A stretch of 8,192 nt of DNA from a bacterium (GCA_027310325.1 DAIDBB010000048.1:1-8192), one strand, 5' to 3'. Positions 1 to 5,525 are shown, numbered from the stretch's first letter. The notes: generated from the sequence alone by a model not told the origin. Made by a program: numbers and translations.

Positions 1-606
1 TTCGTCGTTGACCGACTCCCTGGTGTATTCGGCCATGTCGATTTCTTTTGATATCCTGTTATAAGCGTCTTTGTATCTGCTCTTCAGGGGCTTGAGAATT
101 TCAAAGACGCTCTTTTTAACAAGCTGCACCATTGTGGGCACCGCAATATCAGCGATAACGTGAGTTGCGTCTATGCGCTGGATTTCATTCTTCTCAATGA
201 GCTTTGCCTTTATAAGGTGGCTCAGTATGCTGTCAAAGATCTCCTTTTCCTTGCCGTTCTCCAATAGGCGCTTACGGAAATCTCCGAGGGATGAATGATC
301 AAAGGGCCTTTCATCGAGCCTCAATCCCAAAGCATACTTTATCTCAATATCATACATGCAGGCCCGTTCCATCTCCCGGTCCGAAAAGTTCCTGTGAAAC
401 TGGAGTATGGTCGCCATCGCCAGGAGGGATGGCGATATCGGAGGCCGCCCGTTGTCATTGCAGTACATCTCCTTAAAGTGCTCATCCTTTATGATAGGCC
501 AGACCACATCCCGGAACTTCCGGTAAAAGCTGTCCGGAGGTATGAGCTGCTCACAGATGTAATCGGCGTCAATGAAACTGCCTTGGGCGACGCGCGGTTT
601 TAGCAT
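1..606 (-). CDS. IS1182-type transposase, N-terminal part (runs off window)
   Basis: This is the N-terminal 202 residues of a transposase; the reading frame is open to base 1, so the catalytic core is mostly outside the window. The start is ATG at 606-604, behind GGAGGAAGG at about 616-626. The protein begins MLKPRVAQGSFIDADYICEQ and carries the segment typical of the DUF772/InsH N-terminal domain found in IS1182 and IS5-like transposases: NDNGRPPISPSLLAMATILQ at about residues 48-67, then FSDREMERACMYDIEIKYAL and RPFDHSSLGDFRKRL. A later RIDATHVIADI matches the first catalytic aspartate region (the 'DxT' of the DDE fold). Its presence marks a mobile element end at about 607-690, but the terminal inverted repeat cannot be defined because the other end is not visible. 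Family is confident; exact IS name is not. Confidence 0.85.
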   Translation of the reverse strand, partial: MLKPRVAQGSFIDADYICEQLIPPDSFYRKFRDVVWPIIKDEHFKEMYCNDNGRPPISPSLLAMATILQFHRNFSDREMERACMYDIEIKYALGLRLDERPFDHSSLGDFRKRLLENGKEKEIFDSILSHLIKAKLIEKNEIQRIDATHVIADIAVPTMVQLVKKSVFEILKPLKSRYKDAYNRISKEIDMAEYTRESVNDE

Positions 607-690
607 CGTTGTTTTCACCTTCCTCCAAGATGAATTTGCTTCATCATATTTCAAAAAGAAGGAGGAGACAAGTTAAATAACCACCGTTTA

Positions 691-1041
691 TTAAGGTAAC
701 TCTACAATAAAGATAATGGCAAATAGTAGCGTTATTACGAATAGTTTTAGGCATAAAATAGACTTAGACTTTAATCTAATGATTGTTTCGTCATCGTTTT
801 CTTTGTTTCTTGTGAAAAATGACTTAATTAAATATCCAGAGCCGAACGGCCATCGATACCATTCACCAATTAATTCAACAGCAGAATCTTTTTTCATCAA
901 ATTTTCCCACGTACCACGATGAACATTTTTCATGTAGATATAATACTGGCGATAATAATGATATACTTTTGCCAATAATACAGCCGGAGCAATAACTAAA
1001 ATTAATCCTACAATTCCAATGATTATTTGCTTAGTTGACAT
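691..1041 (-). CDS. small two-pass membrane protein downstream of RHS tip
   Basis: I do not recognise a family for this 116-residue protein. It has a hydrophobic segment at about residues 5-25 (IIIGIVGLILVIAPAVLLAKV), a polar, basic and aromatic middle (YHYYRQYYIYMKNVHRGTWENLMKK ... RWPFGSGYLIKSFFTRNKEND), and a second hydrophobic segment at about 95-114 (CLKLFVITLLFAIIFIVEL). It is therefore probably an inner-membrane protein with two spans. The start ATG lies only 3 nt after the stop of the upstream RHS stub, with GGAGGG inside the RHS 3' end as a distant ribosome binding site, so translation is probably coupled. In RHS loci the gene directly after the variable tip is often the cognate immunity protein. 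That role is inferred here from position only. It is AT-rich, unlike the housekeeping genes at the right of the window. Confidence 0.6.
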   Translation of the reverse strand: MSTKQIIIGIVGLILVIAPAVLLAKVYHYYRQYYIYMKNVHRGTWENLMKKDSAVELIGEWYRWPFGSGYLIKSFFTRNKENDDETIIRLKSKSILCLKLFVITLLFAIIFIVELP

Positions 1042-1044
1042 TGA

Positions 1045-1572
1045 TCACCAATTCCCTCCGCCAATCGTCCATGTATAACTCCCGCCAGCCGTGCCGAACA
1101 AATAAGTATCTGGCAGACTCGGCCCAATAGTTATCCCGCCGCCGCTGACACTACCATCTGGACTTCTATAACCTCCTACTGACAAAACGCCAAGCCCAGC
1201 TCTGCCACCATTAACAAATGTTCCATTTAATTGGCTCACATTACAACTATTATTGCCGCTAATATGAATTCCTGCACCTCCATAATATGCCGAAGCGGCA
1301 ACCCCTGCGCCAGCAACGACCGTCGCAGACGAAGACCAACCGCGATACCATGGCTGTCGTGGATCATGAGCGTAATTGCCATATATTCCAAATGTTCCTC
1401 CGAACCCAAATGCTGCTCCTGTAGCTTCAAAACCGATTGTGACGCCAAATAGTCCTGTTGGATCAATAAAATTAACAGGGTCATTTCCCGTGTAACGATA
1501 AAGATTCGTCTCAATCAAGGGTTTTCCGACACTATCAACGTAAGCATGCAAACGGTAGAGATCGTGGAAGGA
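1045..1572 (-). pseudogene. RHS-repeat protein, 3' remnant with glycine-rich tip
   Basis: This is the C-terminal end of an RHS/YD-repeat protein. The segment TNLYRYTGNDPVNFIDPTGL is the standard end of the RHS-associated core domain, after which such proteins switch to a variable tip. The tip here is about 135 residues, rich in Gly, Ser and Ala (FGFGGTFGIYGNY, GGITIGPSLPDTYLFGTAGG) and ends in GGGNW; it matches no toxin fold that I recognise. Upstream the frame is DLYRLHAYVDSVGKPLIE, which is not RHS-like, and it meets a TAG stop at 1573-1575. The YD repeats and the rest of the core are missing, so the gene is truncated at its 5' end by rearrangement. A TTG at 1551-1549 could start a short product, but no good ribosome binding site was seen. 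Bases 1576-1728 upstream show no recognisable coding sequence. Confidence 0.75.
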
Positions 1573-1728
1573 CTACCGAAACTGAAATTTGACGCGATAC
1601 TTACGCGAGATGAAGTCTAGACCACTATACTGAAATTGTACTAATTTTCGCCATAACGGACATGAATTATCAAAAGGGATAGTTCGCCTATTCAACAATT
1701 ATGTCACAATGGAATTTAATTGATTAAT

Positions 1729-1757
1729 TTGACAAACCTTCATAAAATCTATAAAGT
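1729..1757 (+). promoter_or_regulatory. predicted sigma70-type promoter of the DUF262 gene
   Basis: A perfect -35 hexamer TTGACA (1729-1734) is followed after 17 nt by TAAAGT (1752-1757), a 4/6 match to the -10 consensus. Transcription would start near 1764, giving a leader of about 37 nt to the ATG at 1801, with GAGGGG (1793-1798) as ribosome binding site. The whole stretch is very AT-rich, so chance matches are easy, but spacing and position are good. Confidence 0.5.
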
Positions 1758-1800
1758 ACACAAAAATATATAAACCAAAAATTTTATAAAAAGAGGGGAT

Positions 1801-2541
1801 ATGTCTTCTGAAAATCTAAAAGATAGTGACACTTGGTATGAAGGTGATGATGACTCAACATCCAACGAGGATGTTGTCTTTACAGAATACGATATTTCTG
1901 CATCTCCTAACGACTTTAATATAAAGACATTGTTTGACTTTATCGACTCAGGAATAGTCGAGATTCCAGGCTTTCAAAGAAACTACGTATGGGATATTAA
2001 AAGGGCTTCAAAATTAATTGAATCTATAATAATAGGAATCCCTATTCCTCAAATCTTTTTATTCCAAGAGGCAAAAAATAAATTTCTGGTAATAGATGGC
2101 CAGCAAAGGTACATGACTATCTATTATTTTTTAAAGAAGCGCTTCCCTCGTTTAGAGAAACGAACCGAATTAAGAAAAATATTCGATGAATCGAATAAAA
2201 TACCTGAAAGCATTTTATTCGACAATACTTATTTTACAGATTTCAACTTACAACTTCCCGAACAACTACCAGACAAAAAAAACAGGCTAAACAAATTGAA
2301 TTATTCTACGCTAGATGACGGCGTCAGAACTGATTTTGATTTAAGAACTGTTAGGAACATTATCATAAAGCAAAATTCTCCTGATGATAATGAATCAGTT
2401 ATTTACGAAATTTTCAATCGCTTAAACACTGGCGGTGTTAATTTGAAAGCACAAGAAATAAGGACAAGCTTGTATCATTCAAATTTTTACGAAATGTTAT
2501 ACAAAATAAATCTCAAAAATGAGCCGGGTAGGGTGGGCTGA
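1801..2541 (+). pseudogene. DUF262 (GmrS/SspE-like N-terminal) protein, 3'-truncated
   Basis: The first about 240 residues are a DUF262 domain, a ParB-like nucleotide-binding fold found in GmrSD type IV restriction enzymes and other phage-defence proteins. Signature motifs in order: PGFQRNYVWD (56-65), IPIPQIFLFQ (80-89), IDGQQRYMTIYYF (98-110, the DGQQR nucleotide-binding motif), and YEIFNRLNTGGVNLKAQEIR (202-221). The native sequence stops at about residue 240 (INLKN). The last codons (EPGRVG, stop) are read from the REP palindrome of the inserted element, and the TGA stop is the loop of that palindrome. Stand-alone DUF262 proteins usually run to 350 residues or more, so roughly a third is missing. 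No continuation is seen on the far side of the element at 3200, so the 3' part was deleted or displaced. The N-terminus is acidic (DDDSTSNED). The start has a good ribosome binding site and promoter. Probably inactive, though the nucleotide-binding core is intact. Confidence 0.85.
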
Positions 2542-2548
2542 GCCCACC
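2528..2548 (+). repeat. REP palindrome, left copy 1
   Basis: GTAG followed by the hairpin GGTGGGC-TGA-GCCCACC (7-bp stem, 3-nt loop). It interrupts the DUF262 frame, and its TGA loop (2539-2541) serves as the stop codon of that truncated gene. Confidence 0.85.
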
Positions 2549-2584
2549 TCTATAATTACTCTCTTCCCACTTCCGGAAAGCCGG

Positions 2585-2605
2585 GTAGGGTGGGCTGAGC
2601 CCACC
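2585..2605 (+). repeat. REP palindrome, left copy 2
   Basis: Identical to the copy at 2528-2548, 57 nt further on, directly after the stop codon (2613-2615) of the minus-strand transposase. In RAYT systems such hairpins are the presumed substrates of the transposase. Confidence 0.85.
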
Positions 2606-2612
2606 TCTATAA

Positions 2613-3152
2613 TTACTCTCTTCCCACTTCCGGAAAGTCTACAACGCCGCCTCCCCAATCCGCTGGGTACAGGCCGTCTTCTACGTATCTCTGAAACGTT
2701 GAATACTTCCAATCTTTCGGCGAAGCCGCTAGGCCGTGCTTCACGGAGTTATAATGAATATAATCGCAATGCATCCGAAAGTCCGCTTCGTCCCTGATCC
2801 GGTGCTCCCAGAAACGTCTCTGCCAGACCGTAGCCTCCCTGTGCCTTATGCGCGATTGGCACGGAGGCGGAGTCACAAGACTTCCTTTCACTCTCTTTGT
2901 GAAGCCTTTCTTAATCAACGCCCATCTGACCGAATAATCAAAATCCCCTTCTGGAAGCTCCCATATACAATGCAGGTGGTCGGGCAGCAGAACCCAGGCT
3001 TTTACTTCAAGGGGTTTCTCTTCCCTTACCTCTCTTATGGCCGGCCTTAGCGCCGTTCTCGATTCATCCAGGCAAAGTATCGCCTGCCTTCCATATGTAA
3101 CAACCGTGAAAAAATAAGAGCATCCGTCCCTAGCCCTTTTATAATTGGACAT
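2613..3152 (-). CDS. REP-associated tyrosine transposase (RAYT, IS200-like Y1 family)
   Basis: This is a full-length 179-residue HUH nuclease of the RAYT (TnpA-REP) group, which cuts single-stranded DNA at REP hairpins. Visible motifs: the metal-binding HUH pair in LLPDHLHCIW (H59, H61), the RAYT-typical WQRRFWEHRIRDEADF block (110-125), and YIHYNSVKHGL (131-141) with Y131 as the likely catalytic tyrosine. Usual length for the family is about 150-200 residues. The start ATG at 3152 has GGAGA five nt upstream. No catalytic residue appears lost, so the protein may be active. It lies between inverted REP palindromes that are its probable substrates. The last eight codons fall in a 57-bp repeat, so a spare copy of the gene's 3' tip exists at 2556-2580. 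Confidence 0.92.
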   Translation of the reverse strand: MSNYKRARDGCSYFFTVVTYGRQAILCLDESRTALRPAIREVREEKPLEVKAWVLLPDHLHCIWELPEGDFDYSVRWALIKKGFTKRVKGSLVTPPPCQSRIRHREATVWQRRFWEHRIRDEADFRMHCDYIHYNSVKHGLAASPKDWKYSTFQRYVEDGLYPADWGGGVVDFPEVGRE

Positions 3153-3179
3153 CTATTCTCCGTGCAAAGCCTGTAAAAT

Positions 3180-3200
3180 GGTGGGCTCAGCCCACCCTAC
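3180..3200 (-). repeat. REP palindrome, right copy (inverted)
   Basis: Exact reverse complement of the left REP copies. It lies about 27 nt upstream of the transposase start. Its outer bases provide the TAG stop codon (3197-3199) of the adjacent PepSY-like gene. Confidence 0.85.
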
Positions 3201-3556
3201 GCTACTTCCCCGGTATTCGAATCAATAAAGATACACAGATCGCCGCCTTTGGTAAATTTAGGATTGACGTAGTAGACAGCCCAATATTCTTTATTTTTTA
3301 ATTTGTCCCTTCTCTCCAGGGTATACCTGTCATCAGAATCGGAAAGATACGGATTCGATGGGGTAGTGTAATGAGTCGCTTTCACTCTCATCGAATCAAC
3401 ATCATAGCCAAGTTTCTTACCCTCTTTATTTGCAAGCTCTATAGCCTTGTCTTCCGTTATCCGCGTGTTAGTTCCATACGCTTCTAAAGTCATGAAAGCC
3501 GTTAAAGCGACGGCCACTTGCAAAAAAATAAGAAGATAAAATTTTCTCAATCTCAT
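3197..3556 (-). CDS. small exported PepSY-like protein, possibly trimmed at C-terminus
   Basis: The protein has about 119 residues. The N-terminus (MRLRKFYLLIFLQVAVALTA) is basic then hydrophobic, a signal peptide or single anchor. The rest resembles PepSY-type domains: ITEDKAIELANKEGKKLGYD (the helix that opens the repeat) and, at the end, YWAVYYVN ... GGDLCIFIDSNTGEVA, the strand pair closing with D-x-x-T-G-E-V. PepSY domains occur in secreted or periplasmic proteins and are thought to inhibit or assist proteases; no target can be named here. I chose ATG at 3556 because GAGGG lies 10 nt upstream. An in-frame TTG at 3565 would overlap that site. The stop codon comes from the first bases of the REP palindrome, so the native end may have been a few residues longer; the domain itself appears complete. 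Confidence 0.7.
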   Translation of the reverse strand: MRLRKFYLLIFLQVAVALTAFMTLEAYGTNTRITEDKAIELANKEGKKLGYDVDSMRVKATHYTTPSNPYLSDSDDRYTLERRDKLKNKEYWAVYYVNPKFTKGGDLCIFIDSNTGEVA

Positions 3557-3593
3557 ATACCGCAACCCTCTTGCGATACCGGTTTCATTATTT

Positions 3594-3613
3594 GTTAGTT
3601 ACGCTAACCCAAC
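3594..3613. repeat. imperfect palindrome of a second REP-like type
   Basis: On the minus strand it reads GTTGGGTTA-GCG-TAACTAAC: arms of 9 and 8 nt that pair apart from one mismatch or bulge, around a GCG loop. It resembles GTTGGGTTA...TAACCCAAC palindromes that are dispersed in many genomes with RAYT genes, and its sequence is unrelated to the GGTGGGC hairpin nearby. It could instead be an operator for the PepSY-like gene, which starts 38 nt away. The rest of 3557-3700 shows only a 6-bp hairpin (3641-3658) without a T-tract. Confidence 0.4.
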
Positions 3614-3700
3614 TTACGCGACAATAATCACGTTCGAGGTTGATTTTGGGACAAATCAGGTCGAGATTTAAAGGACGGACTACAACCGAATATGGATATT

Positions 3701-4444
3701 TTAGCAGAATAGAATCCCAACAACATCTTCTATGAACCCACTGACCTTCTTAACGCCAGGCTTATACTTACCAGGATGCCCACATTTATTTCTCAAACCT
3801 AACGCGTCTTCCAAGACCGACCTCTCATTTTTATCAACAAGGCCAAGTTCTTGTGCAACTAGCAGTAATGTGGATTCTTTTATGTACGAGAGGTCGTCGA
3901 TTTGTTTTATCTGACGTGCCTTCGTGTCATATTTTTGTACCGCCTTATTAATGCTCGTTCGATCAGAGAGCATAACTTTATTTTGGATATTTCTTATTGC
4001 GCCAGCCCATAAAAAAACTACAGCCGCTCGAAGAGCACCCACACTAAGACATGTCATAGCTTCCTTGACGTAATCAGCGACATCAGAGTCGGCGACGGCT
4101 TCGGCTATCTTCGTCAGCCCCGATATGTCGTGCTCAATTTCTACATCTGCCTCTGGAAGGCCAAGCAATTCTCGTACGTATTTTGAGCCAGAATCTGTTA
4201 TAGCCCAAAGGAATCTATTCCCCGACTTTCCATCTACATCAACGTAAGGTGCTGAGCGTGATAAGACATCAGCGAGATTTATTTTTGCCGCCTTCGATAT
4301 GTGAGCACGCTTTAAAAGGCGACGGAGTTCCTCTACTGTAAGATGCTCTTTTTTGCTATATCGTTTTTCGTAGTATAGGGTGGCCAGACACACGTCACGC
4401 AGAGGCGAGTCTTCGAGGGGATGTAGAAATTCGACAAGAGTCAT
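3701..4444 (-). CDS. HEPN-like protein with N-terminal winged-helix region (possible RNase)
   Basis: This 247-residue protein is of no family I can name with confidence. Residues about 12-95 look like a winged-helix region: helices DVCLATLYYEKRYS, VEELRRLLKRAHIS and KAAKINLADVLSRS, then a wing-like FLWAITDSGSKYVRELLGLP. The C-terminal half is all-helical, with ALRAAVVFLWAGAIRNI (137-153) and the segment LGLRNKCGHPGKYKPG (215-230). The latter contains R218-N-K-C-G-H223, matching the Rx4-6H motif of HEPN domains, in which Arg and His form an RNase active site; a polar residue right after the Arg is typical. HEPN proteins act as toxins, abortive-infection factors or CRISPR RNases, so an antiviral or toxin role is plausible but inferred. 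The start ATG overlaps the stop of the upstream gene (ATGA), which implies translational coupling and joint function. No transmembrane segment is seen. Confidence 0.65.
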   Translation of the reverse strand: MTLVEFLHPLEDSPLRDVCLATLYYEKRYSKKEHLTVEELRRLLKRAHISKAAKINLADVLSRSAPYVDVDGKSGNRFLWAITDSGSKYVRELLGLPEADVEIEHDISGLTKIAEAVADSDVADYVKEAMTCLSVGALRAAVVFLWAGAIRNIQNKVMLSDRTSINKAVQKYDTKARQIKQIDDLSYIKESTLLLVAQELGLVDKNERSVLEDALGLRNKCGHPGKYKPGVKKVSGFIEDVVGILFC

Positions 4445-4944
4445 TCAGGTTCTTCTGGCAAAGGTTTATTGCCCTTTTTGACATTATATGTTTCTTTTAA
4501 ATACATCTCTCCCGGTACTGTAAGCTGCCATCCCCCGCCCTTTTTATGAAATAGGCTCTTGTTTTTGTGACGTTTCTGTCGCATTGTGTTATCTGATCTC
4601 GTCGGAATGGTAAGGCCGACTTCCTGAGCTTCTTCTTCCATGAAGTTTCTGGTTATCGGAAATACCCCATATTGAGAATAGAGCCAGGCTACGATCAGTA
4701 TCACATTCTCGTCAGGCTTACTATGTTCAAATGAACTGAAGAATTCTTCCTTATCTGCAGTGGGTGGTGGCGCGGGAGGCTTATTTTCGCCCTCCTCCAC
4801 TTTACCTCCATGAACTGCTTTCTCGAAAAATAAGGGCTTAAGAATTTCAAACGCATGCCCACGAATTGATGGATCAAATTGAACTATAATTTTGTTAATT
4901 TCGTTTAATTTTTCTATAGTATCTTTGACTTTGTCTGTCGACAT
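4441..4944 (-). CDS. unknown protein with C-terminal winged-helix-like region, partner of HEPN gene
   Basis: This is the first gene of a two-gene operon; I do not recognise its family. From the ATG at 4944 it has 167 residues: a helical N-terminus (STDKVKDTIEKLNEINKIIV ... AFEILKPLFFEK), a flexible Pro-rich linker (ENKPPAPPPTADKEE), and a C-terminal domain where VILIVAWLYSQYGVFPITRN, FMEEEAQEVGLTIP, MRQKRHKNKSLFHKKGGGWQ and LTVPGEMYLKETY suggest helices plus a wing, with many Lys/Arg residues, so nucleic-acid binding is likely. An in-frame GTG at 4998 would add 18 residues (MKYSIRFNLH...). I prefer 4944 because GAGG lies 4 nt upstream, while the GTG has no ribosome binding site and sits at the predicted transcription start. 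The end overlaps the HEPN-like gene by 4 nt. It may control, sense for, or neutralise that partner; this is inference from the arrangement. Confidence 0.65.
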   Translation of the reverse strand: MSTDKVKDTIEKLNEINKIIVQFDPSIRGHAFEILKPLFFEKAVHGGKVEEGENKPPAPPPTADKEEFFSSFEHSKPDENVILIVAWLYSQYGVFPITRNFMEEEAQEVGLTIPTRSDNTMRQKRHKNKSLFHKKGGGWQLTVPGEMYLKETYNVKKGNKPLPEEPE

Positions 4945-5001
4945 TTGGCCTCGAAGATAAGGATTATTATGCAGATTAAAGCGAATAGAATATTTCACAG
5001 T

Positions 5002-5030
5002 ATATTACATGATAGAAAGTAATTTGTCAA
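5002..5030 (-). promoter_or_regulatory. predicted sigma70-type promoter of the HEPN operon
   Basis: On the minus strand a perfect TTGACA (5030-5025) is followed after 17 nt by TAATAT (5007-5002), a 4/6 match to the -10 box. The start of transcription would fall near 4995, inside the GTG codon at 4998-4996. This argues for the downstream ATG at 4944 as the true start, with a leader of about 50 nt. Confidence 0.55.
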
Positions 5031-5137
5031 TCATTGAACTAGTGGAAGGCTCCGCGGGCATTTTTTGCAATAGACATTTTCTTTAATGGTATCCATAACT
5101 GTCCAATAATCTACAATTTATCAAGAAAACAAAGGGG

Positions 5138-5160
5138 TTAGCTCAAACTGTTCGAGTCCC
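5138..5160 (+). repeat. collapsed tRNA remnant (D-arm plus T-loop motifs)
   Basis: TTAGCTCA (5138-5145), the usual start of a tRNA D-arm, is followed after only 4 nt by the T-arm core GTTCGAGTCCC (5150-5160). The anticodon arm is missing, and the bases beside the T-loop do not form a T-stem. It therefore looks like an internally deleted, non-functional tRNA fragment. It may also be the right half of a third repeat unit, as no GGGACTC is found 127 nt to its left. Confidence 0.4.
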
Positions 5161-5174
5161 GACAGCTTCAAGGG

Positions 5175-5301
5175 GGGACTCTAAGGTCTCCGCTCGTCGC
5201 TCTCGCTCCTCGCTCTGACCCGCGCGCTTTTGCTTACAGCCTTTCTCCCGAAAGGCCTCTTCCTCACTTATCGTTCGGCGTTCGGATGCCGTTCGAGTCC
5301 C
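5175..5301. repeat. 127-nt tRNA-related unit A
   Basis: The unit is bounded by GGGACTC (5175-5181) and its inverse GAGTCCC (5295-5301). On the minus strand its outer edge reads GAGTCCCCCCTT, a 12-nt match in the same orientation to the 3' part of the neighbouring tRNA-Leu. The other edge carries the T-loop core in the opposite orientation. The interior is rich in CGCTC-type short repeats and has a GCCTTTCTCCCGAAAGGC hairpin (about 5239-5256). Confidence 0.6.
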
Positions 5302-5341
5302 GTCAACACGAAAAAATAAAAGGGGCTGGTTTTTGATGAGG

Positions 5342-5468
5342 GGGACTCGCCCTCCGTTCGCGACATCCCTGTCGGCTCACTCCGGGTCCGACCAACTTCA
5401 CTTCCGGCCCGCCTCCCGGCGTGCCTAATCCTCGCGCCTGCTCGGCGTGAAGGCGGCGTTCGAGTCCC
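5342..5468. repeat. 127-nt tRNA-related unit B
   Basis: It has the same length and the same bounding GGGACTC...GAGTCCC as unit A, 40 nt to its right. The last 27 nt align without gaps to unit A (TCGGCGT... to ...CGTTCGAGTCCC), and CTCCCG and TCCTC blocks fall at nearly matching positions, while the rest has diverged. The two are best read as old copies of one element. Confidence 0.6.
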
Positions 5469-5486
5469 ACCATCCGATATCAAATT

Positions 5487-5521
5487 AAAAAAGCCAGCCC
5501 TTTGACTGGCTGGCTTTTTTT
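5487..5521. terminator. bidirectional rho-independent terminator after tRNA-Leu
   Basis: Stem GCCAGCC (5493-5499) pairs with GGCTGGC (5508-5514) around an 8-nt loop, with a run of A on one side and T on the other. It thus works on both strands. On the minus strand it ends the secG-tRNA-Leu transcript a few bases after the CCA end. Confidence 0.9.
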
Positions 5522-5525
5522 AATT

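Larger units (their letters stand above)
2524..2637. repeat. two perfect tandem 57-bp repeats at the left end of the RAYT element
   Basis: Bases 2524-2580 and 2581-2637 are identical. Each copy contains the REP hairpin followed by the sequence that encodes, on the minus strand, the last eight residues and the stop of the transposase (FPEVGRE and TAA). The repeat is therefore a duplication of the element's own end, including the 3' tip of its gene. Perfect identity suggests a recent event. Confidence 0.95.
2524..3200 (-). mobile_element. REP-flanked RAYT element (REPtron-like)
   Basis: A complete RAYT transposase gene lies between inverted copies of a 21-nt palindromic sequence: left copies at 2528-2548 and 2585-2605, right copy at 3180-3200 as the exact reverse complement. 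Each is GTAG followed by the hairpin GGTGGGC-TGA-GCCCACC. Both neighbouring reading frames (DUF262 from the left, the PepSY-like gene from the right) end inside these palindromes, so the element marks the junction between two broken or trimmed genes. Boundaries are set by the outermost repeats; the true excised unit could differ by a few bases, and no target-site duplication is evident. Confidence 0.75.
5031..5485. other. non-coding stretch with tRNA-derived fragments
   Basis: No credible gene is seen in these 455 bases. The first about 100 bases (5031-5130) are AT-rich and featureless. From about 5134 the sequence becomes GC-rich and holds three plus-strand copies of the tRNA T-arm core GTTCGAGTCCC (ending at 5160, 5301 and 5468) and two 127-nt units described separately. 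The open frame on the minus strand (5483-5268, beginning MISDGGTRTPPSRRAG) is of the kind produced when tRNA-like repeats are translated antisense, and I do not regard it as a gene. Confidence 0.7.

Noticed and set aside
1546..1620. 24-codon plus-strand frame (MQTVEIVEGLPKLKFDAILT...)
   Set aside because: It looks protein-like and lies at the RHS breakpoint, so it may be a scrap of a lost gene. It has no ribosome binding site and its upstream frame is antisense to RHS, so it is not supported as a gene.
2519..2797. Frames that read through the 57-bp repeats and antisense to the RAYT
   Set aside because: Their repeated peptides simply reflect the DNA repeat; the minus-strand transposase explains the region.
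3641..3658. Hairpin TGATTT-tgggac-AAATCA as terminator of the HEPN operon
   Set aside because: The stem is only 6 AT-rich pairs, with no T-run on either strand; it is as likely to be chance.
5150..5468. Complete tRNA genes on the plus strand ending in GTTCGAGTCCC
   Set aside because: The bases on either side of the T-loops do not pair into a T-stem, and no acceptor stem or anticodon arm can be built upstream.
5130..5480. CRISPR-like spacing of GTTCGAGTCCC copies
   Set aside because: There are only three short copies, spaced 141 and 167 nt apart; they match the tRNA T-arm, and no cas gene is present.
5268..5483. Minus-strand open frame beginning MISDGGTRTPPSRRAG
   Set aside because: It runs through the tRNA-derived repeats, is very Arg/Pro/Gly-rich, and has the GGTRTP look of proteins spuriously called across tRNA-like sequence.
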